Positions 55,802-64,000 of a stretch of 64,000 bases of DNA are shown one piece after another. The DNA lies in the NCBI RefSeq assembly GCF_021496665.1, contig NZ_CP071246.1, positions 558,001 to 622,000 on the forward strand, written 5' to 3'. Within the stretch, counting starts at the first letter, position 1. Each line of letters begins with the position of its first letter. The stretch comes from Corynebacterium sp. CNCTC7651 (lineage in GTDB: Bacteria; Actinomycetota; Actinomycetes; Mycobacteriales; Mycobacteriaceae). The notes below the pieces were generated by a model. The model did not search any database. It saw only the letters and a program-made list of their open reading frames with translations, and was not told the DNA's origin. A program made the position numbers and the translations under genes.

Positions 55802-57580
55802 GTGAGCCCAATTACTGTCGACAGGATCTTCTGGAGAAAAGTTCAGGCAGGAGACCTTTTCAATTCTGAGAAAGAATTATTGCCCGGACCGAAGGGGCAA
55901 ATTCACATCGATATTGCCCCGAGTGAAGCTGTGGAGCGGTTCCTCGGGGTTTCAGTTCAATCCGAGGCTGCTAGCTACCCAATTGATGTAAGAACAATTG
56001 GAGATCCAGGACATGTGGATCGCATTGAGTTTGCACAACGTCCCAAAAGAAAAGGGAGTGTGAGATGGAGTTTCCCTCGTCAAAACCGGGGCGGCTCAGA
56101 CTGTGCGAGACCCTTGGCTTGGACAGAAAAATTTGGGTGGCCCGCTTTTTCTGACCCGCCCAAAGACACCAGCCAGGCACGGCAGGCCCTGAGCGATGTT
56201 GGCGGAGTATATATTTATGTTGTCAGGACTGTGGATGGCGATTATTACGCTGGAATGACGACCGGAAATGCGAGCCACGACGGCTGGCCGGCTGAGCTTT
56301 CCCCCATGTTCGAGGCAAGTGGGAAAAACTCTGGCTGCATCCAAGCCGGCTTATCCTCGATTGAAATGAGCCCCTTGGCCGTACGCATACTGGAGAATTT
56401 CAAACGTTCGAAGAATGTTCTCTTGTACGGTCCGCCGGGAACTGGCAAATCTCATGCAGTATCGGAGGTAGTTCGCGCAGTTTCGCAGTTCAACGCGGAC
56501 CTTAGAGCCTTAGTGCTTGATCCGGAGAATGTGGATAGCCCTTTCTCATACGAGGGGGCGGATATGCCGATTCCAGAACCAGCAAGGTGCGAGTGGGTAA
56601 CCTTTCACCCCGATTACGGGTATGAGGATTTTGTGAAGGGGATGCGTCCGACCGGTAACGGACTCGAGCTTGTCACTGTTGCTGGCACGCTGTTGGATGT
56701 TGCGCTTGAAGTATCCAGTGGCGAGAAAATGGCAGGGCTCGTTGTAGTAGACGAGATTAACAGGGGCAACGTGCCTCGGATATTGGGCGACTTCATTACG
56801 TTTATGGACGAGGATTATCGGAGAGGAGGGCGCAATGCGATAACGTCGCCACTAGCTGTTGCGCGAACTCCTGAAGGGGATCTGAAAACCGTCAGAGTCA
56901 GTTTCAAGCGTGAACTCGAAGTCGGAGAGAATTGGCAGTTTCCAAAGGAGATCTACCTGCTCGCAACGATGAACTCTGTGGACAAGTCAGTGGCTCCGAT
57001 CGATTCCGCTATCGGCAGGCGATTTGTTCGTGTGGATGCATTCGCTGACTTCGAATTTTTGGCACAGCACCTCAAGGTCGATATGTCAGAGGTCGATGAG
57101 CTTTTCGGCGCAGCGGAGGACCCTGTTTCCGAAGAACCTGAGGTCGATGCGGATGAGAATCTCGACCAATCAGAAACTGATTCAGCGGAGTTGCAAAGAG
57201 ACGTTTTGGAAGCTTCTCCGGCAACTTGGCGACCTGAAACTGCTGCCGTCGGTCTACTTGTTTACTTGAACAGCGCGATTCTGGATCTCTTGGATGTGGA
57301 TTCCACCCTTGGTCATTCTTATTTCATGAATGCTTGGTCATGGCATGATCTTGCCCGATCTTGGGATACTCAGATCTTTCCGCAAATACAGGACCGTTTT
57401 CTTGGGCGACCGGAGCTGATCGCACGTGTTCTCAGAAGAGATCTAGCCACAATGCCCCGGGATTACCCGCTTCGAGCAAGCGACAAGCCGTGGATCCCAG
57501 ATCCGGCGCGGAATCTTTCTCAACTAACCGACGACCAAGTATCTCGAGCATTTAAACTTCTGATCTACGGTCCACAATGA
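55802..57580 (+). CDS. McrB-like AAA+ GTPase of a restriction system
   Basis: A 592-residue motor. The C-terminal two-thirds is McrB-type AAA+: Walker A YGPPGTGKS (~210), FHPDYGYEDFVKGMRP, Walker B VVVDEINRGNVPR and the McrB signature MNSVDKS (~390). The N-terminal ~190 residues are not a known McrB domain to me and probably recognise DNA; they include GVY..11..YAG (~135-151), reminiscent of GIY-YIG. An acidic insert lies at ~445-475. GTG 55802 has GAGG upstream; TTG 55769 is possible. It shares ATGA with the next gene. Base composition is visibly AT-richer than the flanks. Confidence 0.9.
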   Translation: MSPITVDRIFWRKVQAGDLFNSEKELLPGPKGQIHIDIAPSEAVERFLGVSVQSEAASYPIDVRTIGDPGHVDRIEFAQRPKRKGSVRWSFPRQNRGGSDCARPLAWTEKFGWPAFSDPPKDTSQARQALSDVGGVYIYVVRTVDGDYYAGMTTGNASHDGWPAELSPMFEASGKNSGCIQAGLSSIEMSPLAVRILENFKRSKNVLLYGPPGTGKSHAVSEVVRAVSQFNADLRALVLDPENVDSPFSYEGADMPIPEPARCEWVTFHPDYGYEDFVKGMRPTGNGLELVTVAGTLLDVALEVSSGEKMAGLVVVDEINRGNVPRILGDFITFMDEDYRRGGRNAITSPLAVARTPEGDLKTVRVSFKRELEVGENWQFPKEIYLLATMNSVDKSVAPIDSAIGRRFVRVDAFADFEFLAQHLKVDMSEVDELFGAAEDPVSEEPEVDADENLDQSETDSAELQRDVLEASPATWRPETAAVGLLVYLNSAILDLLDVDSTLGHSYFMNAWSWHDLARSWDTQIFPQIQDRFLGRPELIARVLRRDLATMPRDYPLRASDKPWIPDPARNLSQLTDDQVSRAFKLLIYGPQ

Positions 57581-58848
57581 TCACATTGCGCGAATACGGT
57601 AAGCCAACTGCGATACCGTATGATCCCCCCACGTTCCAAGCTCTGAATCGATACTCTCAGGACTTGAAGGCTAATCTAGGCCTGAATCGGTTGCCCCTCG
57701 AAGTCCAAAGACTTGATAACCAGATGGTCTTATGGGCTAGAGATATCGCTGGCTTTTTCTCGATTGGGGATGTTCAGATCGAAGTCCTCCCGAAATTCCT
57801 TCAATCAGCAAACTATGGTGAAGACCGATGGAAAGATGCATTTTTTGGCATTCTCTCCTGTGTCGGAGTGTTGCCAACTTGGTGGGAGAATGGAAATGGT
57901 GACGACGGTGGCTCTCTGCCTGAGATTGCGGCCACGATCGTAGTCTCTTCCCTCGAATTGTCGGAGCGTTTAGGAGACCCGAGAGGTTACATCGAGCGCT
58001 CAGAGCGACTGCCGTTCCTACGGGGGAGTATCGATGTTGAGCGTTCATGGGAACGCGTGACACACCCAGGGCTACTGCCCACGAGGTTTCAAGAGTTCTC
58101 GACCGACATTCCTCCGAATCGACTACTCAAATGGGCGCTAAACATGCTCCGGAACGAAGTTCGAAACTCGCAGCTTCTTCATCGTATGGACTACCAAATC
58201 GGGCGCCTAGCCAGAGTGGCTGGTCAGAATCTTCCCTCTGACTTAGAAAGAATCTGGGTTGCTCCCCAGTTTAAACACGTTGAGCCAGGTCTCAGTGTCG
58301 CGGCAATGTTGTACCGCCAACAACTGGCGAGCTTGGACGCTCGCGAGAATGGCATTGGAACTGACCTGATCTGGGCGACCGCACCTTTGTTTGAGGATTT
58401 CACTTTTTTTCTTTTCGAATTGGCGTTAGCTGAGATGGGGGGCGAAGTGGGGAAAAAGTCATACGCACTTGGCGACGTCTTCGTCGAAAGTCGTGAAGCC
58501 GGGTTTGAATCATTCAGCTCCACTCCCGATCTAGTTGTAGATCTGAACGGGCAGAAGATGGTTTTTGACGCCAAATACAAAAACCTCGGATCTAGTCCTA
58601 AGAACTCTGACGTTTACCAGGTTGTCGCGGGAGCAAAATTACTGGATGCGAAGCGGGTAGGCCTCGTTTATCCAGGAACCGATCACGAGGCGAAAGTGGC
58701 TCGATGGAAACTGAGAATTCCCGGAATTCCTGACACTTTAGAAACCTATTCTTACAATCTCGCGATGATGGGAAGTGCTGATGGACTAGAGACTTTGAAG
58801 AGGCAATTAATACGGTGGCTAAACGATAATGCAGCTAGCCACGATTGA
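57577..58848 (+). CDS. McrC-like nuclease subunit of a restriction system
   Basis: A 423-residue McrC family protein. The N-terminal region has VQIEVLPKF and RGSIDVERSW, the conserved DIPPNRLLKWAL segment lies at ~178, and a C-terminal PD-(D/E)xK nuclease has Asp in STPDLVV (318) with DAK (331-333) in FDAKYK. In McrBC complexes this subunit docks on the McrB hexamer, stimulates GTP hydrolysis and cuts DNA. ATG 57577 overlaps the McrB-like stop, so they form a tight operon. Its 3' end overlaps the convergent methylase by 14 bp. Confidence 0.92.
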   Translation: MITLREYGKPTAIPYDPPTFQALNRYSQDLKANLGLNRLPLEVQRLDNQMVLWARDIAGFFSIGDVQIEVLPKFLQSANYGEDRWKDAFFGILSCVGVLPTWWENGNGDDGGSLPEIAATIVVSSLELSERLGDPRGYIERSERLPFLRGSIDVERSWERVTHPGLLPTRFQEFSTDIPPNRLLKWALNMLRNEVRNSQLLHRMDYQIGRLARVAGQNLPSDLERIWVAPQFKHVEPGLSVAAMLYRQQLASLDARENGIGTDLIWATAPLFEDFTFFLFELALAEMGGEVGKKSYALGDVFVESREAGFESFSSTPDLVVDLNGQKMVFDAKYKNLGSSPKNSDVYQVVAGAKLLDAKRVGLVYPGTDHEAKVARWKLRIPGIPDTLETYSYNLAMMGSADGLETLKRQLIRWLNDNAASHD

Positions 58849-59854
58849 CCGAGTACAAATACTCAACTACCGTTCCGCCTTTACCTGCGGAATTCGACTT
58901 AAAACGGTTATTCAAAATTTCAGTTCGTTCGACTCGACCGTGGTTCTCCAAGATCGCGCGCATCTGGTCGTCCGAGATAAGACCATCTTCACTGTAGGAA
59001 ATAAAGAAGATGGGTGCCTCGGAACTTAGGAAAACAGTGTCGAAAGCATCTTTAATCTTTGTTTTGCTACAAAAATTCGAGTATTGAGGCCACCAATTTC
59101 GTAGGCCACTCGCACCCGCCGGGGTGGGTCTATCACCTACAGCGATGGTCTCGAGGATGTGATAATTGGCTGCATACTGCCGCTTTTTGTAAGGGGGATC
59201 GAGATAGACGCACTCTGTTCCGGACCCCAGCAAAGTAAGTTCCGCAGGACCTTTTGTCACCACATGGTCCACGCGCCCATTGCAGAACGTCGTCGGGGTC
59301 AACCATAGTCTGGCTAGCGCCCCCTTGCCGAACGTCGAGCGATAGTGCCCATACGTGCCCGCAATGTTGGAAATTTGGTTCACCGCCAGAATTAAATCGT
59401 GCCTGAGCAGTGAGTTTTCCAAACGAGTCAGAAACGGCGCCCACTCCTCGAGCCTACGGAGTATCCCATCAATCCGCATCGCATTCTCAGCAGTGAAGTA
59501 GAGTCTCGGCTCGGCACCAGAGACTGGCTTACCCGCTGGGCTGTATTCCATGTAAAAGAGACCCTGGACTGGCTCCGTACTGTTGAGTTCCGAAAGAACC
59601 TCTGGGTATGGCTTACCTAGGCCTTTAAAGGGAGGCGGTGCTCCTAGCAGGAGTCGGACCCGTGCGTGGTGGAGAGAATAAGTCATCAGATCTGAGGCCA
59701 TGACTCGGTGACCATGAGAACGAAACGTAGCTGACATCGCGCCTGTGCCACACATTGGATCGGCTATGAAAGTTTCCTCAGAGATCCGAGAAGCCATGAC
59801 AGCGTAGATTGCTTCCGCTAAACGGGTTTTATTTCCTATATAGCGATATCCCAT
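58835..59854 (-). CDS. DNA adenine methyltransferase, D12 class-like
   Basis: A 339-residue N6-adenine MTase-like enzyme. It has the YIGNKTRLAEAI opening, SAM motif DPMCGTGAMS (32-41) and catalytic motif YLDPPYKKRQY (DPPY at 219-222). The region between holds the probable target-recognition part. It is the second gene of a two-methylase operon (16 bp after the first) and faces the mcrB/mcrC-like genes. It most likely protects host DNA from the adjacent nuclease, though an orphan role cannot be excluded. Confidence 0.88.
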   Translation of the reverse strand: MGYRYIGNKTRLAEAIYAVMASRISEETFIADPMCGTGAMSATFRSHGHRVMASDLMTYSLHHARVRLLLGAPPPFKGLGKPYPEVLSELNSTEPVQGLFYMEYSPAGKPVSGAEPRLYFTAENAMRIDGILRRLEEWAPFLTRLENSLLRHDLILAVNQISNIAGTYGHYRSTFGKGALARLWLTPTTFCNGRVDHVVTKGPAELTLLGSGTECVYLDPPYKKRQYAANYHILETIAVGDRPTPAGASGLRNWWPQYSNFCSKTKIKDAFDTVFLSSEAPIFFISYSEDGLISDDQMRAILENHGRVERTEILNNRFKSNSAGKGGTVVEYLYSVNRG

Positions 59855-59870
59855 TCAACAAAATCTTTCA

Positions 59871-61448
59871 TTAACGTTTAGATCGTCTGTCAAAGGAACT
59901 TAAGTTCTGAGTATTTGACAACACTTCCTGAATCCAAGTCCTCTCGGTTTCGCGAAAACCTAAGAGTGTTTCCACCTGATGGTTCAGCTCATCGAGGAAT
60001 GCGCTCCTAGGTGCATTGTGGGGAAGAGAATTCAGAATTTTAGCTACGTCAGCCACAGCCGAAGCTTCTTTTTCCCCGCAATGTGCTCCGGGAACCGGTA
60101 AAGGGTAATTTCTTAGACTGGCTGGAGTCACATATGGGTGCGAGCGCCACTCTGAGTCTCCTGTTCTGGAGACATGGTATGCGAGCATCGCGTCGGATGC
60201 TAGAACTCCTAAGAAGTAGTAAAGCCACCAATCCGGCACGCCAAGACTTGGTCGATACGAAAAAACAACCTGGTTGGTAAAGGAAGAGGTCTCGTCTACC
60301 GCAGTGTTGAGTCCCAGTCCTGTTTTGCGGATCAGAAGTTTGGGACCCTCATATTGTGCAGTTGGTTTGTAGCGTATTCCCTCCAAACCGATTTTTAACC
60401 AATTCGCAGGCTCGGCGTTAAAGCGTTTGACATCTCTTCCAACTATTAGTGGCACCGTGCCCGGCTGTTGCTGGGGGCAAACTATCGTTTCGGGCTTCAA
60501 TGATGATCCGCCACAACGGCTGCAACGCTGACGCGACTTCGTTGCCGGCCTGTACAGCCCGCAATCGAGACATCGCTCCACTCTACCCTTTGCACCAAGT
60601 TCAACCCCGCGAGTTACCTTAAGGAAATCAGACCATTTGATCTGAGAAGCCGTTATCTGTTCTAGACTGGCTGGTCGAGGTACAGCCAACTTTGTTTTTA
60701 AGGCTTCTCCAAGGCTCTGTGATCCGTCGCGAACAGCCTTTCTGTTGAGATGATTTAGGTGGTAGTTAACGGTCTCGCGCAGGTGCTTTCCTTTTTGAGT
60801 ACGAAAGACCACTACGTATGAAGTACGGTAAACGTCTTCGAAAATTCCTTCGCCGAGGTCTGCGACAGCAATAATTTCCGCAGACTTCTCCAGCAAGTTG
60901 GGTACCGCTCTCCGTTGCCCTTGGGTGAGTGAACCCGGAAGTATTGCAATCACAAGGCAACCGGGGCGCAGCATCTTGAAAGACCATTCCATAAACGTTT
61001 CCCACGAGTCGTGAGAACCACCAGCTAACTTAAACCCAGCCTCGTGCAACTCATCGAGATTAGGTAGGGAAGCGCCCCAAGGAGGGTTCATTACACAAAT
61101 ATCGGCCTTTTGGGCAAGGTCGTAGTTGGAGAGTAAAGAGTCCCCTGTTCGGATTTCGCAGCGTTCCCCGTCGAGAAACGCTTTCGCGCGAGCGACTGCA
61201 GTATCCGACAGATCACTGCCAAGCAGAACGCAATCTGACCCAAAGATTGCAGCGCAGGCACGCAACAAGCTGCCATCTCCACACGCAGGATCGTAGATTC
61301 TTGGTTCAGATGCCGAGTTGTGCTCTTTAGCCATCTCAGCTACCCATGTCGCAAGTGCCGGAGGGGTGTAAACCGCGCCCATCGCTTGCCTATCGTGTAA
61401 GGGGCGGTCGGAACATTGTGGTGGTCTTTCAATCTGGACTAGATTCAC
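59871..61448 (-). CDS. N6-adenine DNA methyltransferase, TaqI/Eco57I-like, with zinc ribbon
   Basis: A 525-residue MTase. The N-terminal catalytic domain has MGAVYTPPALATWVAEMA (motif X), YDPACGDGSLL (motif I) and the active site NPPW (121-124). The C-terminal half resembles TaqI-type target recognition. Within it is a four-cysteine ribbon (CLDC 293-296, CSRC 309-312), unusual for this class. It is first gene of the minus-strand methylase pair; its promoter must lie in 61449-61655, shared with divergent ksgA. Confidence 0.88.
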   Translation of the reverse strand: MNLVQIERPPQCSDRPLHDRQAMGAVYTPPALATWVAEMAKEHNSASEPRIYDPACGDGSLLRACAAIFGSDCVLLGSDLSDTAVARAKAFLDGERCEIRTGDSLLSNYDLAQKADICVMNPPWGASLPNLDELHEAGFKLAGGSHDSWETFMEWSFKMLRPGCLVIAILPGSLTQGQRRAVPNLLEKSAEIIAVADLGEGIFEDVYRTSYVVVFRTQKGKHLRETVNYHLNHLNRKAVRDGSQSLGEALKTKLAVPRPASLEQITASQIKWSDFLKVTRGVELGAKGRVERCLDCGLYRPATKSRQRCSRCGGSSLKPETIVCPQQQPGTVPLIVGRDVKRFNAEPANWLKIGLEGIRYKPTAQYEGPKLLIRKTGLGLNTAVDETSSFTNQVVFSYRPSLGVPDWWLYYFLGVLASDAMLAYHVSRTGDSEWRSHPYVTPASLRNYPLPVPGAHCGEKEASAVADVAKILNSLPHNAPRSAFLDELNHQVETLLGFRETERTWIQEVLSNTQNLSSFDRRSKR

Positions 61449-61655
61449 CCGTTGTGTTCCTTTTCTCTAGGGGATGGTTTAGAGCTGGAGTGAACTCTAC
61501 TACCAACCCTTTAGAGCAGGTAAACTGAGTCGAACGGTTGATCGAGTTTGGCTAGATCGGCCAAAACGCAGAAGGTAGACCGCCTATGGCGGGTGCGATG
61601 CCGTAACTGCCGTTGGGTGGGATGTTGTGAGTGGCGCGAACGGAAGGAAAAAACA

Positions 61656-62528
61656 TTGAGTGAATGGTCGGGGAGGGTGTGGAGTGATTCGCACCTCCTG
61701 GGTCCAGTTGAGATCCGCGAGCTGGCTACGGAGCTAGATGTCACGCCGACGAAGAAGCTCGGCCAGAACTTTGTCCACGACCCGAACACGGTGCGGCGCA
61801 TCGTCGCCGCGGCCGAGTTGTCTCCGGAAGACATCGTGGTCGAGGTCGGCCCGGGCCTAGGGTCCCTCACCCTCGGCCTGATCGATACCGCGCAGCAGGT
61901 CATTGCCCTGGAGATTGACCCGCGGCTGGCCGGCCGGCTGGCCGCGACCGTCGAGACGCGTGCCCCGCAGTACGCCGAGCGGCTGACCGTGATCAACATG
62001 GACGCGCTGAAGGTCGCGCGCGCTGATCTTGGTGTAGAGCCCACGGCCCTGGTGGCTAACTTGCCGTACAACGTCTCCGTGCCGGTGCTGCTGCACTTGC
62101 TGGCGGAGTTTCCCTCTATCCGTCGCGTGCTGGTGATGGTGCAGAAGGAAGTCGCGGACCGCCTCGCCGCCCAGCCGGGTTCCAAGATTTACGGCGTGCC
62201 CAGCGTCAAGGCCGCGTTCTACGGCGACGTGTCGCGCGCCGGCACCATTGGAAAGAATGTGTTCTGGCCGGCGCCGAACATTGAATCGGGGCTTGTGCGT
62301 ATCGACGTCACCGATCAGCGCGATCGCTCCCTGCGAAACGCGGTCTTCCCCTTGGTGGATGCCGCGTTTGCCCAGCGGCGCAAGACGCTGCGCTCCACGT
62401 TGGCTAGTGTGTACGGCTCGCCCGCCGCCGCAGAGGAGGCACTGCGCGCCGCCGGGATTGATCCGGGCCTGCGCGGCGAGGCGCTGACGGTGGATGACTT
62501 CGTGCGGCTGGGTGAGCAGCGTGCCTAG
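61656..62528 (+). CDS. ksgA: 16S rRNA dimethyladenosine transferase
   Basis: A 290-residue KsgA/Rsm[21 protein letters not shown] at the N-terminus, SAM motif [15 protein letters not shown], and catalytic [15 protein letters not shown]. It dimethylates A1518 and A1519 of 16S rRNA. The frame is open to 61548, but TTG 61656 has GGAAGGA 7 nt upstream and gives the normal family length; GTG 61677 is a shorter option. Right flank of the restriction island; ispE overlaps its stop by 8 bp. Confidence 0.94.
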   Translation: MSEWSGRVWSDSHLLGPVEIRELATELDVTPTKKLGQNFVHDPNTVRRIVAAAELSPEDIVVEVGPGLGSLTLGLIDTAQQVIALEIDPRLAGRLAATVETRAPQYAERLTVINMDALKVARADLGVEPTALVANLPYNVSVPVLLHLLAEFPSIRRVLVMVQKEVADRLAAQPGSKIYGVPSVKAAFYGDVSRAGTIGKNVFWPAPNIESGLVRIDVTDQRDRSLRNAVFPLVDAAFAQRRKTLRSTLASVYGSPAAAEEALRAAGIDPGLRGEALTVDDFVRLGEQRA

Positions 62529-63498
62529 GACCGTGTTTGCTGCCAGCGCGCCGGCGAAGGTGAACCTGCACCTTGGTGTCGGGGAGGAGCGCGCGGACGG
62601 GTACCACGACCTAGTTACCGTCTTTCAGGCCGTGGACCAGCGCGACCAGGTCAGGTTGATCGTCGAAGACGGTGGAGCGAGCGAAAGCAGTGTGGTCGCA
62701 CGCATGGCGACCGAGCTGCTGCTGAACGTGCAGTTGGATGAGGATTTGGACACCCCGGCCAACCTTGCGTGGCGCGCGGTGGACGCTGCCGTTGATGCGT
62801 TCCGGTCCGACCACCCCGGTGCGGCTCTTCCGCCGGTCCGCATCGAGGTGGCCAAGTCTATCTTCGTCGCCGGCGGCATGGCGGGCGGCTCCGCAGACGC
62901 CGCCGCGGCGCTGGTGGCGGCGAATGCGTACCTTGAGCACTTCGGTGGGGCTTCGCTTGCCGACGATCAACTTCTCGCCCTTGCCAGACAGCTCGGCGCC
63001 GATGTGCCCTTCGCGCTCATGGGAGGCAACGCGCTTGGCACCGGTCGCGGCGACGATCTTGTTGCGATGCTGGGCCGCGGGGAATACTGGTGGTTGTTCA
63101 TCAACCCAGGCACCACCATCAGCACCGGCAAGGCGTTCGGCTTGCTGGACGATATGCGCCACAACAACCCCGCGCTTGTCCCGCACCTGGACACCACCAG
63201 GGTTGCGCAGGCGCTCACGTCGGGAGACGCGAAGCAGCTCGGGGCCGCGCTGCACAATGATCTGCAGCCGGCCGCGTTAGCAATGCGCCCGCGGATCAAG
63301 CAGATCATCGACCTCGCGGCGGCGGAGGGGGGATACGCCCTGGTTTCCGGCTCGGGCCCGACCATCGCGGTGCTCTGCGAAGACCGCGAGCACGCCCAGC
63401 GCGCCTCCGAGACGATCCGGGAGCAGCTCGAAGAGGCCATGGACCTCCTCATGGCATCGGGCCCGGCCGATGGGGCACGACTTGAAGGGGAACGCTAG
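62521..63498 (+). CDS. ispE: 4-diphosphocytidyl-2-C-methyl-D-erythritol kinase
   Basis: A 325-residue GHMP kinase: [20 protein letters not shown] at the start, [20 protein letters not shown] as the ATP loop, and [12 protein letters not shown] near the end. It phosphorylates CDP-ME in the non-mevalonate isoprenoid pathway, needed for menaquinone and decaprenyl lipids. GTG 62521 overlaps the ksgA stop; this ksgA-ispE coupling is usual in corynebacteria. Confidence 0.95.
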   Translation: MPRTVFAASAPAKVNLHLGVGEERADGYHDLVTVFQAVDQRDQVRLIVEDGGASESSVVARMATELLLNVQLDEDLDTPANLAWRAVDAAVDAFRSDHPGAALPPVRIEVAKSIFVAGGMAGGSADAAAALVAANAYLEHFGGASLADDQLLALARQLGADVPFALMGGNALGTGRGDDLVAMLGRGEYWWLFINPGTTISTGKAFGLLDDMRHNNPALVPHLDTTRVAQALTSGDAKQLGAALHNDLQPAALAMRPRIKQIIDLAAAEGGYALVSGSGPTIAVLCEDREHAQRASETIREQLEEAMDLLMASGPADGARLEGER

Positions 63499-63546
63499 TT
63501 CGAACAGCGTGCCGGTGGCTCCGAACCATCGTCTAGCGTTTGGCCC

Positions 63547-64000
63547 ATGGCTTTAATCGATGCGCTGAGGCAGTATCTGGACGGCAACACGGTGACCGTC
63601 GATAAGCAGCATGCCCCGGTGGTCCCGCAACCCGCCCGCGGACGGCCGGCCGCCTATATCCCGCCGCTGCCCAGGCTCATGCGCGACGAGTTCGTGGCGG
63701 TTGATTTTGAGACCGCGAACCGCGTCGGCGGCGCCTCCGCGTGCCAAGTTGCCATGGTGAAGGTGCGCGGTGGGGACGTGGTTGACCAATTCTGCACGTA
63801 TCTGCGCCCGCCGGAGGAGCATATTGCGTTTGAGTTCAGCCACATCCACGGCATCTACCGGGGCGATGTGGAGGATGCGCCGAGTTGGTTCGACATTGCG
63901 GATGATGTTGTGGAGTTTGTGGGGGACGCGCCCGTGTACGCGCACAACGCCACGTTTGATGCGGCAGTGTGGCGCGGGCTGGACCGCTACTTTTTCACCG
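63547..64000 (+). CDS. DEDDh 3'-5' exonuclease, DnaQ-like (3' partial)
   Basis: The frame starts at ATG 63547 (MALIDALRQYLDG) and runs off the right edge. After ~50 residues comes the exonuclease domain: FVAVDFETAN (DE pair) and YAHNATFDAAVW (first Asp of the later motif). This matches the epsilon-subunit-like exonucleases, often fused to other domains in actinobacteria, but the C-terminus is not visible. TAGCGT lies 7 nt before the ATG (possible leaderless promoter). Confidence 0.85.
   Translation, partial: MALIDALRQYLDGNTVTVDKQHAPVVPQPARGRPAAYIPPLPRLMRDEFVAVDFETANRVGGASACQVAMVKVRGGDVVDQFCTYLRPPEEHIAFEFSHIHGIYRGDVEDAPSWFDIADDVVEFVGDAPVYAHNATFDAAVWRGLDRYFFT

Noticed and set aside
55690..61655. 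Integrase, att direct repeats or IS ends around the restriction island
   Set aside because: No transposase or integrase frame and no matching direct repeats were found at the two borders by eye.

Overview
The window looks like chromosomal DNA of a Corynebacterium. Coding is dense, with strong G/C preference at third codon positions. The Glp/GlpR pair, the rpf2-ksgA-ispE and pmt-rsmI-betP neighbourhoods, a DUF6350 membrane protein, a protein O-mannosyltransferase and many promoter-like hexamers 6-9 nt in front of start codons (leaderless style) all fit this genus. The species cannot be named from the sequence alone.

Layout. 1-8.4 kb: the end of an ATP-binding regulator, the large helicase Lhr, a DUF488 protein, and two different VapBC toxin-antitoxin pairs on either side of a Nei-type DNA glycosylase. 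8.4-15.4 kb: a minus-strand pgi - glutamate-cysteine-ligase-like - dedA run, a His-rich ABM monooxygenase, chorismate mutase and a PcrA/UvrD helicase. 15.4-21.9 kb: two secreted M23 peptidases, DUF6350, purN, a purH broken by two compensating frameshifts, and a secreted class-A-beta-lactamase-like hydrolase. 22-25.5 kb: two blocks of cysteine-poor ribosomal protein genes (L28-L33-S14-S18 and L31B-L32) around a DUF418 protein and MscL. 25.6-35.2 kb: an MprAB-HtrA-MogA envelope-stress block, then 5-FTHF cyclo-ligase, galU, glp, an acetyltransferase and glpR. 35.3-38.4 kb: tRNA-Ala and a copper locus (copB-like ATPase with a His-rich repeat, csoR, a palindromic operator and a damaged divergent cation transporter).

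38.4-55.7 kb: a frameshifted ThDP enzyme, a Tag-family glycosylase without its usual zinc ligands, DoxX plus a zinc-finger membrane protein, pmt, rsmI, betP, metG, then an operon of HAD phosphatase - PhnD - PhnC - PhnE - PhnE - RpiR-type regulator behind a long inverted repeat, tatD and rpf2. 55.8-61.4 kb: an AT-richer defence island lying between rpf2 and ksgA. It holds a McrB-like AAA GTPase and a McrC-like nuclease on the plus strand, facing two adenine-type DNA methyltransferases on the minus strand. This is the best candidate for an undescribed system: a McrBC-type restriction machine with its own pair of modification enzymes. 61.6-64 kb: ksgA, ispE and the start of a DEDDh exonuclease.

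Four single-base frame disruptions (two in purH, one each in htrA and the ThDP enzyme) can be repaired by one base each, mostly in short G/C runs. They may be sequencing errors rather than true gene decay, and this should be settled before any phenotype is inferred.
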